From positions 2,666,001-2,730,000 of the forward strand of contig JAHLEZ010000007.1 of assembly GCA_020726505.1 (NCBI GenBank): DNA of 64,000 nt, given 5' to 3'. This document shows positions 1 through 9,905 of the stretch, piece after piece (position 1 is the stretch's first letter; each line of letters begins with the position of its first letter). A program made the position numbers and the translations under genes. The notes under the pieces are model-generated. The model saw only the letters and a program-made list of their open reading frames with translations. It was not told where the DNA came from and did not search any database. This stretch comes from Leptodontidium sp. MPI-SDFR-AT-0119 (taxonomy: Eukaryota > Ascomycota > Leotiomycetes > Helotiales > Leptodontidiaceae).

Positions 1-1101
1 CATTGGTGTTCCCCTATGAGCTCCGTGCTCTCCTTGTATCCGACATAATTCCCTACTCCAACACCCGCCCAGAAACTCCTGTCCTTGCTTCGTGGACCCC
101 AGGACCAGCCTGCGGATAGGGAGATGGTAGTATCGGAAGGCAAAGATGGCAGAGACTGTTCCTAGAAAATACCCAAAAAGTATGTCGAACCCATGGTGTC
201 TGAAATCAGTGAATCGAGTCGATGATATATAGATCGAGGCGAACCTTGGGATAACAGCAAATACCAGAAGGTAGACAGGAGGAGCTGCAGCCTGATTTCG
301 TGCGGCAATGATAGCGCCGTTATGACCTGGAGGCTGGAATGTGTCTTCCGATGGCGAGCGGGCGTTCTCTGGGGTGACACTGACTTCCGGTTCTCTCTCT
401 TCGGCGCGCGAAGGGAAGGCAGAGAGTCGAAATATGTCTTGACTATAGGAATTTAGTGCTAGGGGGGGGGATTGCGAGTGAGGAGGAGTACTTTGCTGCA
501 GCGGATGGCCGGGTGCGAGCTTAGAGGCGATGAATAAACTGAGATATACTAATCCAGCGGCAGAGAATGAGGAGTGACCGCTTGGAAAACTCCTGAACCC
601 GTCATCGAGGATCGACTTGTCCGGATTCTTGCAGATCGCGGCAGAGAAAAGATTGAAACCCTCTTGAGCGTTGGAAAACTCACCAACGATATATTGGCTG
701 CTGTTAGCGAGGTCGGGTTGGCATCTCGAGAGGAGATCTGGTCCAGGCTTTCCGAATATGTTTTTCATTCCCTGTGTGATAAGAAATGATGCGGCGAGAG
801 CAAGTGCGAGTCCAAGCCATCCCGTATGCCATTCCCAGAGTTTCCGTCTCCATATAAGCACTTTGGGTGTCGATTTTGGTACAGTTGGGCCAGGGATAAG
901 GAAAATCGTGATGGCCAAGATGACTGCTGCCGGAGCCACGAGGCCGCAGATTGCCAGTACAGCTGTTGATATCTTCTCCTTGTGGACATATGGGAAGCTG
1001 ATCTCGGGGTTGTTGAGCGCGAATGGTCTTTTGTTCGGTGTGACCAAGGAGAGGAGAGCACCGACAGCTGCTGCGGCAATTAGGATAACCCAGTCGAAAA
1101 C
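1..1101 (-). pseudogene. PAP2/lipid phosphate phosphatase, partial, with altered motif and frameshift
   Basis: Reading leftward from 1101 there is an open frame for a multi-pass membrane phosphatase of the LPP/DPP1 type, which dephosphorylates phosphatidic acid or diacylglycerol pyrophosphate. Visible motifs are KNIFGKPGPD near 750 (family K-x6-R-P), SFPSGHSSFSAAG near 560-590, and TRFTDFRHHGFD near 190-215 (family SR-x5-H-x3-D). Two oddities are seen. The motif-1 arginine is Gly (codon GGA). After FRYYHLPIRR near 115-125 the family C-terminus (AGWSWGPRSKDRSF) continues in another frame, so a frameshift lies there. A stop in frame just before position 1101 means an upstream exon is needed; I could not place it (an ATG lies at 1167). 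The gene runs off the left edge. It could be a pseudogene or contain a sequence error. Confidence 0.8.
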
Positions 1102-1168
1102 CTATGAAAGGACCCATGCAAGAGAAATTCTACCCCCATTTCCACGAGATTTCGTACTGTGCCGCATT

Positions 1169-1273
1169 GTGAAAGAGAAGAATGTTATGGTAGGTTTCTC
1201 CAACAGGTAACAACATCAAAAGTGAAGAGAAGAACGTTATAGTTGGTTTCTCCAAGAGGCAACAACATCAACA
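1169..1273. repeat. 53-bp imperfect tandem duplication upstream of the PAP2 gene
   Basis: Positions 1169-1221 and 1222-1273 are two adjacent copies of the same sequence (both contain gtttctccaa and acaacatcaa) with a handful of differences. They lie just upstream of, or within, the missing 5' exon of the PAP2 gene. Confidence 0.75.
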
Positions 1274-2088
1274 GTGGCCCAAGAATTGAGAGCCTGTGGT
1301 CGTTAAATTGCACTGAAAGTGGGACGAGGGCTGTGTCAGCAGTCATTCTAGCCCTTATTCATTGGCTCTACCAAGAAGTTTTCTAAACTTAAATGGGAAA
1401 TGACACACGCGAGTGACACTCATCGCGAATCTTACTCGTACGAATTTCACCTACTAATTGTTTCAGCAGCTCAAGAGAGTAATTGAGGCATCATTCCCGG
1501 AATCAGAGCCACAGAGACGTACGTGTTCCAAACGATAAACAGGGCCCGCGAACTTGCAATGAGGTAGTTGTTCTTGCCTATTGATCCCCCACCACCAGCT
1601 ACTTTGCAGTAATCTGGGTCAATATCCGGGGCGGTGTTGGATTCATGTAGAGTCAATATTTGCTTACTAGAAGTCTTCTCTTCCTTCGATAGCTTAAAGT
1701 TCCGATTTGTATGTTGTTAATCATGCTCAGCATTCCACTTCATTTCCTGGTCTCGTTTGTTGAGCTTTTTCTTTTACCTTTTACAGAGTGATCTTAAGGT
1801 TTGCAAAGATGCACCCACACGACAGCGAACACAAAAGATAAGGACAGTATCAAATAATGCCTTACTATCTGCGTCTAGGTGCCCGAGACAAAGTTCGAAC
1901 CAATGTCCTTTTGTATATGATCTAGGGGCAGATATCTGAGAAGGGAGGGGCCTAGGAACGGCAAGAGTAGGAATGTATCAGTAGAGATGACCACATACGG
2001 TTGCACTACATTACATAGCACTATTCCGAGTAGATATTTATGTTTATGAATATAATATACACAACGTGCCTGCCCATCACTCAGTCAA
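1274..2088. other. Intergenic, no gene recognised
   Basis: About 0.8 kb between the PAP2 gene and the AIM6-like gene. It holds only short open frames without recognisable domains. It presumably contains the PAP2 promoter and the 3' region of the AIM6-like gene, which both read leftward. Confidence 0.4.
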
Positions 2089-3679
2089 TCAATACCACCA
2101 TCCCTTCCTCTTCCTCCAATCCCTTTCAGTCGCATGCCTTAGATCATCCACATTAAGCATGTCCACCCCTTCCCGAATCAAAATATGCCAAATATGATTC
2201 CTCAGGCCGATTGGCCACCCAGGCAGACTCCAGTACCGCACTCTCAGTCCCCGTTGATGTGCGCCTCGGATCTGGCTTCTGAGGAGCTGTAGCTGGTCTT
2301 GCGTAAGCCTTGAGCCCCAGACATTGCCGATAGATTTAGTGAAGCTGGTCGAGGCATAGTAACTGTTAAAAGGGCCGTAGATGCTGTCGTTGCTGAAGGT
2401 TGATGTGACAGATTTTCCTTGGCCACGACCAGCTAGCTTAGTAAAGACAGGGTTTATTCGACTGTCAAGTATGTTGCTAGCTGGGGAATCAGTCCCAGAT
2501 TGATCATGCCCACGAGTTGAATCTTGAGCTCGATTTGGATTAGGCCACTGGGAGGATAGGTCGGCCATCTCTTGCAGCGGCGCGTCAAAGAACACATCAC
2601 GATACGTGTCATTCGCAGTCAATAGGTCGAATGGTGCGTTGCCAGTTCCTACTATCGTGACAGGCCTTTCAATGATTGCAGTTCCATTGAAATGGGTCAG
2701 ATAACCCTTTTCTCGAAACGGTGTCAGCTGAGAATCGAGTTGCTGCCAGAGTGCTGGACCCGATGATTTGAAGTCGATCAGCAGGACAAACGTCTGAGTT
2801 GGGTCAGCATCAAAGACACCGTTTAACGGAGTTTCCTCCGGAAGGTAGAGAGGATAGTCTTCGTCTGGGTGATATTTGATGAGTGGGTTTTGCTTTCCAA
2901 TAAGATCCAAAAGGGGGCTGATGTACAGATTTTGAAGGGTGCGATTAGCGGTCAACGCATTTCTTTTGTGACCAACGTAAAGCTCATCATCGACGAGCCA
3001 GACATCCGCCTCCGCGCCAGTACAACCAGCATGGACTGCTACGTAAAGCGGGACTGATCTCCAGTAATCGTTGTGGGAGTGACAGTTGACTGGATGGATG
3101 TCACCAGTGGCATCTGTCGGCCATTGCCCAAACCCCTCTGTCAATTCTCCAACCTGACCCCAGTGATTAATGACCCAATCGATATCATCAGGGAAGTGGG
3201 CTTCAAGTGTATCCAGGAGGTTGCCGAAGAACTGGATAAGGCCGCTACAGAAATATCAGCAAGTCGAAAGAGGATAAGGATTGGCTCAAATCAAGGGAGA
3301 CTAACAGAACCAATAAGTATGCGAGAAAAATATAGAGGACGCATTTCGAAACTCGAGGCCGCCTTCTGAGCGTTCGGGCCAACAACGACTTGAGATTGGG
3401 AGGCCACATTTGGAGCGTCGAACTGTTTTGCTTTTGGCGCATGCAAATCCGTACAAAAGTCTTTACTCTGTTGAATATAGAGCCCCGATCCCTGAGATTA
3501 AGCTCGTCAAAGGTAAATGGCTCTATCGGCTCCAGTGCAACTTGATGCGGGGGCTTGCGTTGCAAGTCATTTTCATCACTTCTAGAAGACGAACTTCGGA
3601 AGTCGCAAAACGGAGTGTCATCGGAGAAATGGGATCGCAGCAAGCAATCCTGAGAACCTCGCTCGTTCGAGAAAGACAT
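2089..3679 (-). CDS. AIM6-like PLC-type phosphodiesterase family membrane protein
   Basis: Two exons, 3306-3679 and 2089-3244, separated by a 61-nt intron (3245-3305), give 509 codons. The splice restores a smooth frame from LAYLLVL into GLIQFFGNLL. The first roughly 110 residues are polar; a hydrophobic segment at about 113-128 predicts a single membrane anchor. The rest matches the AIM6 (altered inheritance of mitochondria 6) family, which has a PLC-like/GDPD TIM-barrel fold: NCHSHNDY near residue 180, then GAEADVWL, then DFKSSG, which are the positions of the family His, Glu/Asp and Asp/Lys residues. The substrate is unknown for the family. TTG near 3144 is in frame but is not the start, because coding continues upstream. 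The chosen ATG at 3679 is the first in the exon. Confidence 0.8.
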
Positions 3680-4375
3680 GGGTAAAGAACTTTGTCCAAC
3701 CCAGGATAGTCGGATGCCACTTGAATGATGAAATTTGGGCCAACAGGGCCTCTTTCGACTCTATAGGGAGGATGACCAGATCAGGCAATAGAATTTGAAC
3801 GTTGGAGGAGTGGATTCCAGAGGGCTACAAGTGCACATGCTAAAGCAGCGCTAGACTCTGGCGCGTTACCTGATAAATGACGAGGATATTGCACTTCCAA
3901 CGTACCTTTCCCTATCACGAATGTCATCGCGTGACCTTGATTGGTCTCAGGCATTCAGGCTCGTGTTTGATGGTCCAAGGCAGGAAACCATACCTAATCA
4001 GTAAGTCACATGGCCTGATCGAACATAGAAGAATAACGTGATGTACGGGGGATTATGGCCTAAGTGGCTGAGGTAGGTATCTACACCGACAATTCATATT
4101 TGATTTGGCGAGATTCTGCTGGTGGCACCGATCTTGAGGAGTCTGGGGAAGTGGAGTTCTACCTTCGTTGGAAATTCTTGCAGAACTGCGCCGGAAAGTG
4201 GCCGATCAAGAGGCCGCCTATCGCCTATTGCAGGTCCTGGTCCTGATTCGTCATCGCGGAGGAACATTTATTTGTCAGCAAGCATTTCTCGCAGCGCTCA
4301 ACAGCTTTTGAAGTCATCGATCTCCGCAATATTTTAAAGTGTATACTTCCAACAACATGAATAGACTAAAATGGA
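3680..4375. other. Intergenic, no gene recognised
   Basis: Between the AIM6-like start and the SDR relic only short ORFs of about 60-70 codons occur, on both strands, with no recognisable motif. Confidence 0.4.
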
Positions 4376-4456
4376 AAGACCGCCGTGATCACCGGCGGCG
4401 CTACCGGCATCGGCCGCGTAGCGGCAAAGCGCTTTAAGCCTTTATCGAGGAACTGA
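4376..4456 (+). pseudogene. Short-chain dehydrogenase (SDR) N-terminal relic
   Basis: A 26-codon frame begins KTAVITGGATGIGRVAAKRF, the beta1-glycine-rich loop-alphaB start of a Rossmann-fold SDR (TGGxxGIG nucleotide-binding motif). It ends at a TGA at 4454-4456. The nearest ATG (4370) is in another frame, so a small frameshift separates it from a start. Nothing further downstream resembles an SDR. The segment is GC-rich compared with its surroundings. It is a relic, not a functional gene. Confidence 0.7.
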
Positions 4457-5177
4457 TTCGCGGCATCATTTACCTCGCTCGGATCCGAGCTCTTGAAGTC
4501 GATCATTAGTTCGTTCTTGCAGGTGGGGCGGGATCTCCATTGTGGCTTGAAGTCGCGATTGTTTGATGATGAAGGGTTGGGGGAGGGTGGTGCCAGATTT
4601 TATAGGCTGTGGGGCCCTGCGAACTCCCTGTATCTCTTCTATACCATGATGTAGGGCCTACAACGGCAGAGACTCTTTCAATTCTGGGCATGCAATTTGG
4701 AGATTGATAGTGAATAGGGAGAGAGAAGAAGCGCGATGTTTAACCTATTCTACGGCCACGGACCAGATTCCTAACCATCATTGTCTTCCCGGGCGTCTGA
4801 TGTCGTTGGGAGGTTGCTTTTTGTTTGTTGCGGAGTTGATGTAGTGCAGAAGCTCAGTGCTTCTGCTGCTGCGGAGATTTAGAATCTCGATCAACGCTTT
4901 TGTGGCTGTAGACGGAATTTGAGGTTGGTTGTGAAGGCAAGTTGTGGAGGAGAAGTTGTACTGTAGAGGTGTCGCAGAAAGTGGACTTGACTTGGCGCCA
5001 AACGCGTCAGAGGCGTCGAATCAACTCCGCAGATCTCCAAACGGGGATAGGCGTATGGCCGTAGGACAAAAGTGGCCTTTTTTTTAATCGCACAGCGGGC
5101 GCTAAACCGAGCCTGCAACATCCATCTGCAATCTCATCCTCAACGCTCACAATATCTCCCCAGAAAGCACCTTCAAC
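4457..5177. other. Intergenic/promoter region of the HET gene
   Basis: No gene recognised. A palindromic-looking stretch near 4840-4870 (tgcagaagc..gcttctgctgc) and a T-run near 5070 are visible. It presumably includes the promoter of the HET gene starting at 5178. Confidence 0.4.
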
Positions 5178-7387
5178 ATGAATGCATTCACTTATAATCT
5201 GTTGGAAGTTACCAAACCGCAAATCCGTCTTGTACACCTCCTCCCTCTCAACACAATAGGAGGGCAGCAAAGCGGGCAGCGACAGCAGCTAAGCTGCACT
5301 ATACAATCGGTTTTCCTCGATAAGAATCCAATATATATAGCCTTATCATATAACTGCGGCCAACAGGTTCCAAATTCTAAGATCTTTGTCAAAGGTGACA
5401 ATGATGATCCATCTAGCGAAACCGCAATCAGCATAACCCCCAGTCTTGAGACCGCGCTCTTGAAAATCCGCGACAATTCCAAAATAATCACGATCTGGAT
5501 TGATCAAGTGTGTATCAATCAAAGTGATATTGGGGAGAGGAATTCACAAGTGCTGTTAATGAAAACCATCTATGAGAAGGCGAAAGAGGTGCTCGTATGG
5601 CTAGGACCTGCATATGCTGAAAGCGATCACTTGCTCAAGATTCTCGATAAAGTTGGAAAGCAGGCATCACAAGCTGGGCTCTTTGATGACGATAAGTCAA
5701 AGTCTGAGAAGGCTTATGCGTTCGAAGTGTCTCTGTCCGAGCTCCGCAAATCTGACAGATTATCTCCCCGGTTCACGATTCCAACCGAAAGTCTGCGCTC
5801 TTTTGTACTTCGCCCCTGGTGGACCCGAGTCTGGGTGGTGCAAGAGATTTCTGTCGCCTCCTCTGTAACTTTTGTTTGCGGAGATCAAAGAATCAAGTAC
5901 GACGATCTTCACAACGCTCTTCAATTCTACGCATTCTATATCATGAGAAAGGCCGAAAACTTCCAAGCCCGTCATGGATTGGTAAAACTCTTTATGATTC
6001 GAACTCTCTTGGCCCTACAAAACGCGCCATATGATTCACCTGCTACCCAGATGCTGTGGTTGAGTTACAAATATAAACTTGAGAAAAAATTCACTGGCGG
6101 CCGCAGTCTGCTTCGCACCTTGGAGATATTGCATGTGGTCAAGGATACTAGCAGCAAGGTCAGACTCCAAGCTACGGATGACCGAGATATGATATACGGA
6201 CTTCTTGGACTGGTGGAAGATGCAAAAGAGTTGGGGATAAAACCGCGTTATGAGAAAGAGACAACATTAACATATGTCTTAATTGAGGTCGCAAGGGCGT
6301 TGCTCGAATCTGGCCAGGTGGACCTCCTTTGGTTTTGCCAACTCTCTAAATCTAAGATTGGCCACATGCTTCCGAGCTGGGCCCCAGATTGGACTGGTGA
6401 CATACAAACACCCTATGGGAGTGACTTCTCCTCTAGTTCGCGTCCATTTGCTGCGTCAGGCGATGCGAATGCACGAGTTGGTCGTGTTGGTAGCAATGAG
6501 CGGTGCATCACTTTGCAAGGCATTTTGGTCGATGAGGTTGTTGAAGTCGGCAAAGTTTGGGAGGAGACATCAGGGTCTAACAGCCACCAGAGCGACCTTA
6601 AGGTAGCAGGGCTTATTTCAGGCAAAGGATTTCATATGAAGATTGTTAGTCCATTCATCCAAGAGCTCAACCTTTTCTTTGACGAGGCTCTGAGAAACGG
6701 AACTGCTTTAGACCCGAGCGTGATCGAAGAAGCAAGATGGCGGACGCCAATCGGAGATAAAGAATGGGAAGACGAAGTCGCAAGTACGCGAAGATCCACT
6801 ACCCAAAGCCGGGACATCTACTTAGAAGTGTGTCGGAGGATCGAGATCCAGAAAAGCCTTCCAATTCCAAGTAAGAAACGGACCCAAAAGTGGTGGTTCA
6901 TTCTACTCCGTTTTATATGGTTTCTGCTCCGTGTCCTGGGTTATCTACTTTGGATTCTCCTGCGCCTGTTATTCATGTGCCTCTATAGTTTGGTAGTGAC
7001 GAAAGAAAGGCCTCCGGAACAAGAAAATTGCTTCGTTTTTCCTACTGACTCAAGAGCTGGGCTTTCATACATGAAATTCATGCGACAAATGTATGGCAGG
7101 CGACCTTTGAGAACGCGAAATGGATATGCGGGTTTAGGCCCAATATATACGACAAAAGAGGACATTGTGTGTATTATATTTGGTGCTCAGGTGCCTTACG
7201 TGCTGAGACCAGATGGGAAAGGTCAATACCGACTTGTAGGGTGAGTTGTAACACCTTCTTCCCCCATCATTCTCCTAGGTGCAACGTACTGATAACTGGT
7301 GTGATTAGCGAAGCATATATCCACGGCATAATGGATGGCGAGTTCATGGAGAAGAAGACAGTGACAGTTGAGTTTCCTCTTTGTTAA
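5178..7387 (+). CDS. HET domain protein with C-terminal membrane segment
   Basis: Exons 5178-7240 and 7309-7387 with a 68-nt intron (gtgagt..gattag) give 713 codons. The splice joins RLVG to EAYIHGIMDGE, the usual end of this type of HET protein. The N-terminal half is a HET (heterokaryon incompatibility) domain: IALSYNCG near residue 55, IWIDQVCINQSD near 110, then VLVWLGPA and RPWWTRVWVVQEI. HET proteins act in vegetative incompatibility, where contact between unlike strains triggers cell death; individual partners are usually unknown. The first motif normally reads ALSYxWG, and here the Trp position is Cys. Near residues 570-607 there is a hydrophobic stretch (FILLRFIWFLLRVLGYLLWI) flanked by basic residues, predicting membrane association. 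No internal stops are seen. Confidence 0.88.
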
Positions 7388-7659
7388 TACGTTGGGTTTG
7401 CCACCTGGTGGGGGGTTCTGGAGGGTGAGGTACTGTGGAAGGCGAACTGAAAGCGCTGGCTTATAGAGGTGGAGATGGTGCCAAAATCAGGGCAAGGTGC
7501 GCAAAAGGATCTCAAACAAGTGTGTCGGCTTGTGGTAGGGGTGTTGTCTATTCAGGGCATTATATCATGACAGGCATTAGAGTAGCGAACTCAGCTCAGT
7601 ATCCCTGGAAGTTGCAATATAATTTCATCATCGTGCCCACCCCTTGCCCAACTATGCCT

Positions 7660-8791
7660 CAGTGTACACAGAAGCCTAACCTACACTCATCAACGCAAGT
7701 AGCAGCGTTGTTAGTGAGTGTCTCCCTCCCCCGGCTGAAGCGAGAAATATTAACGAAATGAACCAGGCTGCTTCTGCGATGGCCGCAATTCTAATCACAT
7801 CCTTTTCAATCGTGCGGCGTCACTTTTGTGAGATCTTCTTAAATATCCATCTAGTTCTAGCAGTGATAGTTGTGACTGCCACTTGGATCCATGTTCCGAG
7901 AAAGCCATTCCGCATACCAACGATATATCTCCTTGTTGCATACTGTCTCTGGGCATCTTTACACCTTCTTCGGACGTGTCAGATCCTCTACCGGAACCTC
8001 CGCAATTGGGAATCGTCATGCACAGTCTCCATTGAATCCCTGCCAGATGCTTATCAGGTCCATGCTAAGATTTCGAGGCCCTGGAAGTACCGAGCGGGCC
8101 AATACGTATACCTTGCGTCCCGAGAGCGAGCTACAGCGCTTTCCTCCAGTCGCACCCGTACATGGTTGCGTGGTGGCACCCGTATAATAAAGATCAGGAT
8201 ATTGTCGTCTTCATCATTTAGCGACAGAAAGGATTCACGCGAAGTCTTCCCACTAGCAGCAACTCATCCCAATCCACCGAATTGAAAGCTATTATTAAAG
8301 GGCCTTATGGCAAGGAGATCCATCTCGATGAGTATGGAACAGTCTTGTTGTTTGCGACAGGTATTGGCATAGCTGGCCAGCTGCCTTATGTGAGGCAGCT
8401 CCTTAAGAACTTTCACAATTATGATGCCAAGGCAAGGAGGATCGTTTTGTTCTAGCAGGCGGATTCTGAAGGTAGGCCGCGGTTAATGCCAGGAGAATCT
8501 TTGCCGACAACCACCCCGAAGAACACTTGCAATGGGTCGGACAATAGATGACGGATCTACTTGAGCAAGACTCTGAATATGTAAGTTTGAAGAAGGTGAC
8601 CGTCAAAGCATCCCCTGAACCATTGTGTCCAGGTCCTTGACATACGCCTCTTCGTTACCGAAAATTACATCACCAGCGGCGCGGAACACGGTAAGGTTGG
8701 TCGAGTGGGTAGACACGACCGTATTGTAGTGAATTACCGAGGTCTCGACGTCGAGAATTTGATTAGATTTTTAAGGAGACGCCAGTTTTAG
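7660..8791 (+). pseudogene. Ferric reductase (FRE/NOX-like), 5'-truncated and decayed
   Basis: Remains of a ferric reductase-type oxidoreductase, which moves electrons from NAD(P)H through FAD and haem across a membrane. A possible exon (KPNLHSSTQVAALL) splices at about 7697-7752 to AASAMAAILITSFSI and the last transmembrane helices. Then come the FAD-binding loop WKYRAGQYVYL, a 1-nt frameshift, HPYMVAWWHPYN, KGPYGKEIHLDEYG and the NAD-binding FATGIGIAGQLPYV. In-frame TAG codons lie at 8219-8221 (expected Gln), 8453-8455 and 8545-8547 (both expected Trp). A further frameshift lies near 8475. A small intron fits near 8580-8632, and the C-terminus ends at 8791. All three stops fit CpA to TpA change. 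The N-terminal haem-binding helices are missing; the HET gene ends 270 bp upstream. Confidence 0.8.
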
Positions 8792-8854
8792 TCCTATCTC
8801 GCCCATTTCCACACCACAAACCACTACAAGTCCACCACCAACACCAAAGGAATC

Positions 8855-9016
8855 ATGTCATATATCTACATTGCGACACTTCTCGCGCTCTTTATAGTCG
8901 TCACAATGTTCCGCAAGAGGTGTCCAAAATCTCGATCGCTAGTCCCAATCTCAGTGAACTACCACTTGACCAGAAAATGCCCACTCACTCCCAACCGCCA
9001 TAAATCAAGCTCTTAA
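8855..9016 (+). pseudogene. Viperin-like (RSAD2-type) radical SAM N-terminal fragment
   Basis: A 53-codon ORF starts MSYIYIATLLALFIVV, a hydrophobic N-terminal helix, followed by a basic segment and VPISVNYHLTRKC. In viperin-family proteins a membrane-associated N-terminus is followed by a near-identical SVNYH[FL]TRxC strand, whose Cys is the first of the CxxxCxxC cluster that binds the 4Fe-4S centre of radical SAM enzymes. Here the match stops right after that Cys: the next residues are unrelated, the other two cluster cysteines are absent and a TAA follows. The ORF lies 63 bp downstream of the ferric reductase relic and abuts an APH relic on the other strand. Assignment rests on about a dozen residues plus the N-terminal layout. 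As it stands it cannot encode an active enzyme. Confidence 0.5.
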
Positions 9017-9022
9017 AATCAA

Positions 9023-9417
9023 TTAATTTGCTCTGTTCACAAATTCTACTCCAAAGGCTATAATATCTGGGACTGGAATGCTAGTGTTCAATTTGATATA
9101 CTTTATCGCTGCCACCTCACCGCGGACCTTCTCCTCCATGTACATAGAACGCCCAGGTTTAGGGACGCGCACAATCCACTGGAGCCCGTCAGTGAATACT
9201 ACTTGGTAGCATATGTTAAAGCTGCCTCCGAGTACACATTCCACACAATACACTGCGGCTGATCAGGACGATATTTTGCTGCCAAACGTATGACATCTTC
9301 GTCGTGGACGTTCGCTGCCCAGTTTCGAAGGGTTGATTCTCGACACCGTTCGAGGATGAGATCGTAGTCCATGCTTCCTAATTTTATGAGGTCAAAGGAC
9401 AAGGACGTGGACAACAC
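9023..9417 (-). pseudogene. APH-family phosphotransferase relic (N-terminal part)
   Basis: Two adjacent frames read leftward. One has AAKYRPDQPQCIV; a one-base shift near 9235 leads into CVLGGSFNICYQVVF, WIVRVPKPG and IPVPDIIAFGVE. This is the start of the fungal aminoglycoside-phosphotransferase-like (APH, protein-kinase-like fold) family: the glycine-loop region, beta strands and the VPxV segment. The catalytic HGD and DWE motifs are absent. The frame stops at 9023; beyond it LILRA in the same frame suggests further decayed sequence. Not functional. Confidence 0.7.
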
Positions 9418-9670
9418 AGCTTCAGAAAGTACGGTGGGAAAGTTTGTGAAGTAGTGCGGCGGAATTTTAGCGTCACGTTGCTGGTCTGACTAAACCTAAA
9501 GTAGATGATGGGCAAGGTACTCGTCATCCGTGCAAGCCTGATCACATGATAAAGTAGCCTCAAAATGTAAAGCTCGTGAAAACAAAGCGCGCAATCCCTT
9601 CCCTAAATCCAATAACAACTATCCGTCCCTGACAAATTCTTCACTTTCAAAATTAGCCAGTCGTTTCAGC

Positions 9671-9811
9671 ATGCTGCGCCCAATGACTCGCAAATTCCTC
9701 CCTTCACACCTCTTGCAGCGTCATTCCAGCTCTCCATCACAATTTCATCCCATGCACCCGTTTCAAATGCTTGTCGCAGGCCGTAAAAATAGAATCAAAT
9801 CGCTAGAGTAA
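9671..9811 (+). CDS. Short ORF with presequence-like composition (uncertain)
   Basis: A 46-codon ORF, MLRPMTRKFLPSHLLQRHSS and on, contains several Arg/Lys and no acidic residue until its last codon, similar to a mitochondrial presequence. No domain follows and there is no recognisable downstream exon. It may be a first exon, a relic or chance. Confidence 0.2.
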   Translation: MLRPMTRKFLPSHLLQRHSSSPSQFHPMHPFQMLVAGRKNRIKSLE

Positions 9812-9905
9812 CCTTTTGCCGCCAAAACACCTTCTTTGAAGTAGGCGCGCACATTTCCCATGTGCCGTTGTCCTCAATTTCCTTCTATAATAACCCGAAA
9901 TTCGA

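Noticed and set aside
671..1210. Plus-strand ORF of 179 codons
   Set aside because: It is antisense to the PAP2 frame, whose motifs are clear on the minus strand.
1870..1910. Possible tRNA B-box (gttcgaacc)
   Set aside because: No matching A-box or cloverleaf could be built around it on either strand.
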